Assembly: GCA_964532385.1 (NCBI GenBank)
Contig: CAZHHW010000099.1
Span: 1 to 11,613, forward strand
DNA: 11,613 bases
DNA from: UBA6921 sp964532385
GTDB lineage: Bacteria > Pseudomonadota > Gammaproteobacteria > SG8-11
Reading direction: 5' to 3'
Shown: one piece after another, positions 6,231 through 11,613 of the stretch
Layout of the letters: each line of letters begins with the position of its first letter
How positions within the stretch are numbered: the first letter of the stretch is position 1
Position numbers and translations under genes: made by a program
Notes under the pieces: model-generated
Database searches by the model: none
Seen by the model: the letters and a program-made list of their open reading frames with translations, nothing else
Told to the model about the DNA's origin: nothing

Positions 6231-6243
6231 CAAATCTGGCGGG

Positions 6244-6272
6244 TTGCCTAAGCACGCGTCGCCGCCTATAAT
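6244..6272 (+). promoter_or_regulatory. Sigma70 promoter of the rimP-nusA-infB-rbfA operon
   Basis: TTGCCT (6244-6249), 17-bp spacer, and a perfect TATAAT (6267-6272). The predicted start near 6279 gives a leader of about 170 nt before rimP. It is the best-formed promoter in the window and the only convincing one upstream of the operon. Confidence 0.75.
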
Positions 6273-6278
6273 TCTCGC

Positions 6279-6436
6279 ACTCTGAAAAGGGGTGCGTGAA
6301 TGCGGCATCCTGGCAGGTGAAGTAGATTACCGGAGCGGAATGAGTTCGCGGGTGGCGGACGCAAGGAAGGATGGCTATACTTGCCGCCGTTCGTTTGTCG
6401 TTGAAGTTGAATGGGCCGTTGGCCCATTTTTTATTT
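6279..6436 (+). ncRNA. Structured rimP operon leader RNA (attenuator type)
   Basis: This stretch between the promoter and rimP can fold. Positions 6349-6357 pair with 6385-6393 (four Watson-Crick pairs, then several G-U pairs, closing C-G), and 6361-6365 (GCAAG) pair with 6380-6384 (CTTGC), separated by a 3-nt bulge. The hairpin loop contains AAGGATGG. The leader ends in the intrinsic terminator at 6411-6436. It also holds a possible six-codon leader peptide (ATG 6300, stop ending 6320) behind AAGGGG. No tRNA gene is present, unlike E. coli, where a tRNA-fMet gene precedes rimP. From memory, a leader family upstream of rimP has been proposed from searches for premature terminators; I cannot confirm that this is a member. 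Confidence 0.55.
6411..6436 (+). terminator. Intrinsic terminator (attenuator) just upstream of rimP
   Basis: A perfect 7-bp stem, ATGGGCC (6411-6417) and GGCCCAT (6421-6427), with a 3-nt loop, followed by TTTTTTATTT (6427-6436). It sits downstream of the operon promoter and only 13 nt before the rimP start codon. It therefore cannot serve the previous gene's transcript alone and must be read through for the operon to be expressed. Confidence 0.85.
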
Positions 6437-6449
6437 ACTGGTCAGGAAA

Positions 6450-6905
6450 ATGCGGGCAGCGTCGCGTGAGTTACACAAATTAGTCGAGTCCGTGGTCGCG
6501 GCCATGGGCTATGAATTGGTGGGCATGGAGTATTTGCCGCGCGCAGGATCGGCCTTGATCCGGATTTATATTGATCAGGCGGCCGGCATTACTCTGGATG
6601 ATTGCGAAAAAGTGAGTCATCAGGTGAGCGGCGTGTTCGAAGTCGAGGATCCCATCACGGGACCGTACACGCTGGAGGTGTCGTCGCCGGGCCTGGATCG
6701 GCCTTTGTTTAACGCCGCCCAGTTTGCGCGTTATGTGGGCCGCGACGCGCGCGTGCGTTTACATGCGCCGGTCGATGGCCGCCGCAATTTTCGCGGCACC
6801 ATAGTAAGCGTGGCGGGCGAGGAAGTGCGCATGAAGGTGGACGGTGTGGAGTTCGCATTGCAGGCAAGCGATGTTGAAAATGCGAATCTGGTACCCGATT
6901 TATAA
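6450..6905 (+). CDS. rimP: Ribosome maturation factor RimP
   Basis: 151 residues, matching E. coli RimP (about 150). Cytoplasmic factor needed for maturation of the 30S subunit. The N-terminal domain contains MGYELVGMEYLPR (19-31), LIRIYID (36-42) and VSHQVSGVFEVEDPI (55-69). The most conserved segment, LEVSSPGLDRPL, is at 75-86. An SH3-like C-terminal domain ends in ASDVENANLVPDL. The ATG at 6450 is chosen because it follows AGGA at short spacing and gives the normal length. The open frame upstream runs back through the terminator stem and is not needed. First gene of the operon, 29 bp before nusA. Confidence 0.95.
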   Translation: MRAASRELHKLVESVVAAMGYELVGMEYLPRAGSALIRIYIDQAAGITLDDCEKVSHQVSGVFEVEDPITGPYTLEVSSPGLDRPLFNAAQFARYVGRDARVRLHAPVDGRRNFRGTIVSVAGEEVRMKVDGVEFALQASDVENANLVPDL

Positions 6906-6934
6906 TCGATGAGCCGAGAAGTGAGGCTGGAGCT

Positions 6935-8431
6935 ATGAATAAAGAAATCTTAATGGTCGTGGATGCGGTGTCCAACGAAAAAGGCGTGGAAAAAGACGTC
7001 ATTTTCGAGGCGCTGGAAGCGGCGTTGGCCATGGCCACGAAAAAGAAATACACCGACGATATCGACGTGCGCGTGGCGGTGGATCGCGAATCGGGCGACA
7101 GCTTGACATTTCGCCGCTGGAAAGTGATCGCCGACGATGCGGTCATGGAAACTCCCGATCGTGAAATCCGTTTGATGGATGGATTGGATCAGAAAGCGGA
7201 TATTCAGGTCGGCGACTACATCGAGGAGCCGATGGAATCGGTGCCGTTCGGCCGCATCGCCGCGCAAACCGCCAAGCAGGTCATTGTGCAGAAAGTGCGC
7301 GAGGCGGAACGCGAGCAGGTGGTGACGGCGTACCAGGAACGCAAGGGCGAACTACTCACCGGCGTGGTCAAGCGCCTGGATAAGGGCAATATCATTCTCG
7401 ATCTGGGTGGTAATGTCGAAGCCCTGGTCACGCGCGACGAACTCATTCCGCGCGAAGCGGTGCGGCCGGGTGACCGCTTGCGCGGCTGGCTGAAAGACGT
7501 GCGTCACGAAGTGCGCGGGCCGCAGTTGTTCGTCAGCCGCACCGCGCCGCAATTTCTGGTCGAGCTGTTCAAGCTCGAAGTGCCGGAGGTTGGCGAAGGC
7601 CTGATTGAAATCATGGGCGCGGCACGCGACCCGGGCGCGCGCGCCAAGATCGCGGTGCGCTCCAACGATGCGCGTATCGATCCGGTGGGTGCTTGCGTGG
7701 GCATGCGCGGTTCGCGCGTGCGTGCGATCTCCAACGAACTGGCGGGCGAGCGTGTTGACATTATTTTATGGAACGAAAATCCCGCGCAATATGTCATTAA
7801 CGCCATGGCGCCCGCGGAAGTGGCTTCCATTCTGGTGGATGAAGAAGCCCACAGCATGGACATCGCCGTGGAAGACGCAACGCTCTCGCAAGCCATCGGC
7901 CGCGCCGGACAGAATGTGCGGCTGGCCAGCGAGTTGACCGGCTGGGAATTGAATGTCATGGACAAGTCTTCCGCTTCCAAGAAAGGTGAGCAGGAAACCG
8001 AAGGCGCCAAGAAATTGTTCATGGAGCAATTGGGCGTGGACGAGGAAGTGGCGAGCATTCTGGTGCAGGAAGGATTTTCCACCATCGAAGAAATAGCCTA
8101 TGTCCCGGTTCAGGAGATGTTGGGCATCGAAGAATTCGACGAACAGATTGTCGAAGAGTTACGCAATCGCGCTAAAGACTTCATCGTCACCCGCGCCATT
8201 GCCCAGCAAGAACGCGGCGGCAATGCGGGACCGGCGCAAGACCTGCTCGACATGGAAGGCATGGATCAAAAGTTGGCGTCGGCCTTGGCGGACAAGGGCG
8301 TGCGCACCATGGAAGATCTGGCCGAGCAGTCGGTCGACGAGTTATCCGGCATCGATGGCCTGGATGCGGAACGCGCCGCCCAGCTCATCATGCGCGCCCG
8401 CGAACCGTGGTTTGCAGCGCAACCGCAGTAA
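6935..8431 (+). CDS. nusA: Transcription termination/antitermination factor NusA
   Basis: 498 residues, like E. coli NusA (495). It binds RNA polymerase and nascent RNA and modulates pausing, intrinsic and Rho termination, and antitermination. Domains in order: N-terminal RNAP-binding domain (1-125), S1 domain (about 136-200: LLTGVVKRLDKGNIILDLGG), KH1 (about 203-277, with GMRGSRV at 256-262), KH2 (about 278-345, with GRAGQNVRLASELTGW at 322-337), and two acidic helix-hairpin repeats (about 365-425 and 440-490) typical of gammaproteobacterial NusA. Start ATG with GAGG 8 nt upstream. As NusA influences intrinsic termination, the terminator in the operon leader is a natural target for its own feedback. 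Confidence 0.97.
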   Translation: MNKEILMVVDAVSNEKGVEKDVIFEALEAALAMATKKKYTDDIDVRVAVDRESGDSLTFRRWKVIADDAVMETPDREIRLMDGLDQKADIQVGDYIEEPMESVPFGRIAAQTAKQVIVQKVREAEREQVVTAYQERKGELLTGVVKRLDKGNIILDLGGNVEALVTRDELIPREAVRPGDRLRGWLKDVRHEVRGPQLFVSRTAPQFLVELFKLEVPEVGEGLIEIMGAARDPGARAKIAVRSNDARIDPVGACVGMRGSRVRAISNELAGERVDIILWNENPAQYVINAMAPAEVASILVDEEAHSMDIAVEDATLSQAIGRAGQNVRLASELTGWELNVMDKSSASKKGEQETEGAKKLFMEQLGVDEEVASILVQEGFSTIEEIAYVPVQEMLGIEEFDEQIVEELRNRAKDFIVTRAIAQQERGGNAGPAQDLLDMEGMDQKLASALADKGVRTMEDLAEQSVDELSGIDGLDAERAAQLIMRAREPWFAAQPQ

Positions 8432-8455
8432 CCGTTAATTGGAGCCTAAGGCACT

Positions 8456-11011
8456 ATGTCAGATGTAACCGTTCGGCAGTTTGCAAATGACGTCGGCATT
8501 CCCGTGGAGCGGCTGCTGTCGCAGCTCAATGACGTGGGTGTGACGCTCAAGGACGCCGACGAAAAAATCAGCGTCGACGATAAAATGCGCTTGCTTGATC
8601 ATCTGAGCAGCAAACGCGGCGCGGAAGCCGCAGGCAGCGCAGAACCCCGAAAAATTACGCTGAAGCGCCGCACCGTGACCGAATTGCGCCAGACCTCGGG
8701 CCAGGGTCCGAGCAAAACCACCAAGGCGGTGAGCGTGGAAGTGCGCAAGCAGCGCACCTACGTTAAACGCAGCGTGATTACCGAAGAAGTGCAGCAGGCG
8801 GCGGAACAAAAAGCGGCCGAAGAACAAAGCAAGCTGACCGCCGAACAGAAAGCCGAAATTGCTTTGCGCGAGCAAAACGAGCGCAAGCGCATTGAAGAAG
8901 AAGCCCTCAAAGCCGAAGAGGCGCGTAAAGCCGAGGAAGCCCGCAAAGCCGAGGAAGTGCGCAAGGCGGCGGATGAAGCGCGCCGCGCCGCTGAACCGCG
9001 CAAGCCGGTGCCGGTGGTTGACGAAAGCGAAGAAGGCCGCAAAAAACGCGCCGGCGAAAAGCCCGGTGCCGCCAAGACCAAGAAAGAAGGCAAGCGCGTC
9101 AAGGTCGACCAGGAAGTACTGCAGGAACCCGCGGAGCGCGAAGAGCTGCATATCACCGCGGAAAAATCCTCGCTGCGCCGCAAGAAAAAACCCCGCGCGC
9201 CGGGCACGGTTGCGCCGCGTGCGCCCCAGCATGGTTTTGAAATGCCGACCGCGCCGGTGGTGCGCGCCGTGGGTATTCCCGAAACCATTACGGTGGCCGA
9301 TCTGGCGCAGAAAATGTCGGTGAAAGCCGCCGAAGTCATCAAGACCATGATGACCATGGGCACCATGGTCACGATTAATCAGGTTCTCGACCAGGCGACC
9401 GCCGCCGTGGTGGTGGAAGAAATGGGCCACGAGGTGAAGCTGTTGCGCGACGATGCATTGGAAGAAGTTCTGGATCGCGGTAAGACGGCCGAAGGCGAGC
9501 TGGTGTCGCGCGCGCCGGTGGTCACCATCATGGGGCATGTCGACCATGGCAAAACCACGCTGCTCGATTACATTCGCCGCACCAAGGTGGCGGAAGGCGA
9601 GGCGGGCGGGATTACCCAGCACATCGGCGCTTACCATGTCGAAACCGAGAAGGGCGACATTACGTTTTTGGATACCCCCGGCCATGCCGCATTTACCGCG
9701 ATGCGCGCGCGCGGCGCCAAGGCCACGGACATCGTGGTGCTGGTGGTGGCGGCCGACGATGGCGTGATGCCGCAAACTAAAGAGGCGATTCAGCACGCGC
9801 GCGCCGGCGGCGTGCCGCTGGTGGTGGCCGTGAATAAGATCGATAAACCGGAAGCCAATCCCGATCGCGTGCGCCAGGAGTTGACACAAGAACAAGTTAT
9901 CCCGGAAGACTGGGGTGGCGACACGATGTTCGTGAGCGTGTCGGCCAAAACCGGCCAGGGCGTCGACTCTCTGCTGGATGCGATTCTGCTGCAATCCGAA
10001 GTCATGGAATTGCGTTCCGTCAAGGACGGTCCGGCCCATGGTGTCGTGATCGAGTCACGTCTTGACAAGGGACGCGGCCCGGTGGCGACGGTGCTGGTGC
10101 AAGCCGGTACCTTGCGCAAGGGCGATGTGATCCTGTCCGGCCATGAATACGGCCGCGTGCGCGCGATGCTGGATGCGCTGGGCCGCTCCATCGATGAAGC
10201 GGGCCCGTCTACGCCGGTGGAAGTGCTGGGTCTGTCGGGCGTGCCCAAAGCCGGTGACGATGTCGTGGTGGTGGTGGACGAACGCAAGGCGCGTGAAGTG
10301 GCCTTGTTCCGGCAGGGCAAGTTCCGCGACGTTAAAATGGCGAGCCAGCAGCAAACCAAGCTGGAAGATGTGTTCTCGAATCTGGAAGAAGGCAAATCAC
10401 GCACGCTCAATCTGGTGGTGAAGGCCGACGTGCACGGCTCGGTCGAAGCAATCAGCCATGCTTTGACGGCGCTTGCCACCGATGAAGTTAAAGTCAAGAT
10501 CGTGACCAGCGGCGTCGGCGGCATCACCGAATCCGATGTCAATCTGGCGGTCGCATCCAATGCCGTCATGATCGGTTTCAATGTGCGCGCCGATTCCACC
10601 GCCAAGCGCATGATCGACGAAGCCGGTGTCGACCTGCATTATTACAGCATCATTTACGAAGTGATCGATGAAGTGAAACGCTCGCTGTCGGGCATGCTGG
10701 CGCCGGAATACAAAGAGCAGATTATCGGTCTGGCCGAAGTGCGCCAGGTGTTCAATTCGCCCAAGCTGGGCTTGATCGCAGGTTGCATGGTGATGGATGG
10801 CGTGATCAAACGCAGCAGTCCGATTCGCGTGTTGCGCAACAACGTGGTGGTGTTCGAAGGCGAGCTGGAATCGCTGCGCCGCTTCAAAGACGACGTCAAC
10901 GAAGTGCGTATGGGCGCCGAATGCGGTATCGGCGTGAAGAAATATGATGACGTGATCGTCGGCGACCAAATCGAAGTCTACGAACGCGTTAAAGTCGCGC
11001 GCAAATTGTAA
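8456..11011 (+). CDS. infB: Translation initiation factor IF-2
   Basis: 851 residues, a long IF2 of the proteobacterial type (E. coli 890). It is the GTPase that brings fMet-tRNA to the 30S subunit and promotes 50S joining. IF2_N motif at 1-50 (VTVRQFANDVGIPVERLLSQL); a charged, alanine-rich helical linker (about 110-250); a second N-terminal subdomain (about 265-340: ETITVADLAQKMSVKAAEVIK); then the G domain with GHVDHGKT (360-367), DTPG (406-409), NKID (460-463) and SAK (496-498); the remaining domains include the C-terminal fMet-tRNA-binding domain (GECGIGV-like segment, here GAECGIGVKKYDDV). Start ATG with AAGG 6 nt upstream, 24 bp after nusA. An internal start producing a shorter IF2, as in E. 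coli, is possible but not evident. Confidence 0.97.
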   Translation: MSDVTVRQFANDVGIPVERLLSQLNDVGVTLKDADEKISVDDKMRLLDHLSSKRGAEAAGSAEPRKITLKRRTVTELRQTSGQGPSKTTKAVSVEVRKQRTYVKRSVITEEVQQAAEQKAAEEQSKLTAEQKAEIALREQNERKRIEEEALKAEEARKAEEARKAEEVRKAADEARRAAEPRKPVPVVDESEEGRKKRAGEKPGAAKTKKEGKRVKVDQEVLQEPAEREELHITAEKSSLRRKKKPRAPGTVAPRAPQHGFEMPTAPVVRAVGIPETITVADLAQKMSVKAAEVIKTMMTMGTMVTINQVLDQATAAVVVEEMGHEVKLLRDDALEEVLDRGKTAEGELVSRAPVVTIMGHVDHGKTTLLDYIRRTKVAEGEAGGITQHIGAYHVETEKGDITFLDTPGHAAFTAMRARGAKATDIVVLVVAADDGVMPQTKEAIQHARAGGVPLVVAVNKIDKPEANPDRVRQELTQEQVIPEDWGGDTMFVSVSAKTGQGVDSLLDAILLQSEVMELRSVKDGPAHGVVIESRLDKGRGPVATVLVQAGTLRKGDVILSGHEYGRVRAMLDALGRSIDEAGPSTPVEVLGLSGVPKAGDDVVVVVDERKAREVALFRQGKFRDVKMASQQQTKLEDVFSNLEEGKSRTLNLVVKADVHGSVEAISHALTALATDEVKVKIVTSGVGGITESDVNLAVASNAVMIGFNVRADSTAKRMIDEAGVDLHYYSIIYEVIDEVKRSLSGMLAPEYKEQIIGLAEVRQVFNSPKLGLIAGCMVMDGVIKRSSPIRVLRNNVVVFEGELESLRRFKDDVNEVRMGAECGIGVKKYDDVIVGDQIEVYERVKVARKL
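8909..8962 (+). repeat. In-frame 18-bp tandem repeat, three units, in the infB linker
   Basis: Three consecutive 18-bp units encode KAEEAR, KAEEAR, KAEEVR (residues 152-169). The units differ mostly at third codon positions. They lie in the charged helical linker of IF2, a region known to vary in length between species; this is ordinary linker expansion rather than a mobile element. Confidence 0.75.
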
Positions 11012-11019
11012 TTGCCGCG

Positions 11020-11424
11020 ATGAAAAAAGACGGCAGCCGCCTGCGGCGCGTGGAAGATCAGTTGCAACGCGAACTGGCGCAACTGATCCAGCGCGGACTG
11101 AAAGATCCGCGCTTAGGAATGATCACGGTGACGGCGGTCGAAGTCACCAAAGAAATGGAGCACGCCATCGTGTTCGTCACTGAACTCGGCGGCGACGAAC
11201 AAACCCACAAAGAATCGGTGAAGATTCTCAATGGCGCGGCCGGTTTCCTGCGCCGCGAAGTGGGTCGGTGCTTGACATTACGCCACGTGCCTGAAATTCG
11301 CTTCAAATACGATGCCTCGGTGGAGTCCGGCATCCGTCTGTCGAATCTCATTGATGCTGCGCGCGCCGCCGACGATGAACGTCATGTTGACGCGCCTGCC
11401 GAAGAATCCAACCAAAAGTTGTGA
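11020..11424 (+). CDS. rbfA: Ribosome-binding factor A (RbfA)
   Basis: 134 residues, like E. coli RbfA (133). It is a small KH-fold protein that binds the immature 30S subunit near helix 1 of 16S rRNA and is needed for late 30S maturation, especially in the cold. Recognisable segments: RLRRVEDQLQRELAQLIQ at the N-terminus, LKDPRLGMITVTAVEVTKEM (27-46), AIVFVTELGG, LRHVPEIRFKYDASVESGI (84-102), and an acidic C-terminal tail. The ATG lies 8 bp after the infB stop with no clear Shine-Dalgarno sequence, so translation probably depends on coupling to infB. Last gene seen in the operon; truB, often next, does not begin in the remaining 189 bases. Confidence 0.95.
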   Translation: MKKDGSRLRRVEDQLQRELAQLIQRGLKDPRLGMITVTAVEVTKEMEHAIVFVTELGGDEQTHKESVKILNGAAGFLRREVGRCLTLRHVPEIRFKYDASVESGIRLSNLIDAARAADDERHVDAPAEESNQKL

Positions 11425-11433
11425 GCGCCACGA

Positions 11434-11575
11434 GCAGGTTGCTGAAAAACTCCCTCTCCCTCCGGGAGAGGGTTGGGGTGAGGGGGTGGGGCACTCGCAA
11501 GGACGTGATTTGTAATATCCCTCATCTTCATCTTTTCCCGGAGGAGAAGAGAAAACACCTTTTCAACACGCTGTT
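11434..11575. repeat. MITE-like palindromic repeat element downstream of rbfA
   Basis: Arm 1 (11452-11484) begins with a perfect 9-bp hairpin (11452-11460 / 11464-11472, 3-nt loop) followed by TTGGGGTGAGGG. Arm 2 (11519-11551) is a diverged inverted copy of arm 1: 33 nt against 33 nt, about two thirds identical, most differences being C/T or G/A. Outside the arms, GTTGCTGAAAAA on the left (11439-11450) has an imperfect inverted counterpart TTTTCAACACG on the right (11560-11570), like short terminal repeats. The centre (11485-11518) has no coding potential. The CCCTCTCCC / GGGAGAGGG core resembles widespread intergenic repeats of proteobacteria (recalled, not searched). No transposase is present, so any mobility would depend on another element. 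It may also serve as an mRNA 3'-end structure. Confidence 0.68.
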
Positions 11576-11613
11576 CGTGAGTCGTATGGAACTTAAAATG
11601 CCGTATTCCATTT

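Noticed and set aside
6279..6436. tRNA gene upstream of rimP, as in E. coli
   Set aside because: No acceptor stem, anticodon arm or T-loop consensus could be placed in the stretch.
6292..6483. 63-codon frame starting GTG in the rimP leader
   Set aside because: It runs through the terminator hairpin and into rimP in another frame, with no family resemblance. The leader is better explained as regulatory RNA.
8909..8962. Tandem repeat in infB considered as a mobile or CRISPR-like repeat
   Set aside because: Units are in frame, contiguous without spacers, and encode helical linker sequence normal for IF2.
8459..10039. Very long open frame on the minus strand opposite infB
   Set aside because: Its translation is rich in His, Phe, Arg and Gly with no recognisable domain, and it mirrors the codon bias of infB, whose GTPase motifs are unmistakable. 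It is a compositional shadow.

Overview
The window is a piece of a proteobacterial chromosome, most likely from a gammaproteobacterium. The evidence is a PrmB-type ribosomal-protein methyltransferase, an E. coli-like rimP-nusA-infB-rbfA order, and a NusA with two C-terminal acidic repeat domains. G+C is moderate to high in genes and drops in a few intergenic stretches. I cannot name a genus. I see no prophage, CRISPR array, complete insertion sequence or rRNA/tRNA gene.

Layout. (1) 1-620: a secreted staphylococcal-nuclease-like protein on the minus strand, with both catalytic arginines replaced. (2) 755-1696: prmB on the plus strand. (3) 1697-2069: an AT-rich gap holding what looks like a complete minus-strand unit of about 200 nt: promoter, strong ribosome binding site, a 23-residue hydrophobic peptide and an intrinsic terminator. 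(4) 2070-2306: a small unrecognised gene. (5) 2314-4625: a minus-strand cluster for the cell envelope. It encodes a PhnD-like periplasmic binding protein, a membrane-anchored fusion of an SRPBCC domain to a c-type cytochrome, and a TlpA/ResA-like thiol-disulfide oxidoreductase whose start overlaps the cytochrome stop. (6) 4731-6180: a plus-strand pair, a DUF488 protein and an RluA-family pseudouridine synthase, overlapping by 4 bp. (7) 6244-11424: the transcription/translation operon rimP-nusA-infB-rbfA. It is driven by a good sigma70 promoter and has a leader of about 170 nt ending in an intrinsic terminator just before rimP. (8) 11434-11575: a palindromic, MITE-like repeat after rbfA, where truB is often found.

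How the genes fit together: the rimP operon supplies 30S maturation factors (RimP, RbfA), the elongation factor NusA and the initiation factor IF2. The leader terminator suggests control by premature termination, possibly feedback through NusA. PrmB and the RluA-family enzyme are also translation-apparatus modifiers. The minus-strand cluster concerns periplasmic redox and ligand binding; the cytochrome and thioredoxin genes are probably translated together.

The best candidates for something undescribed are the SRPBCC-cytochrome c fusion coupled to a TlpA-like reductase, and the self-contained 23-residue membrane peptide unit.
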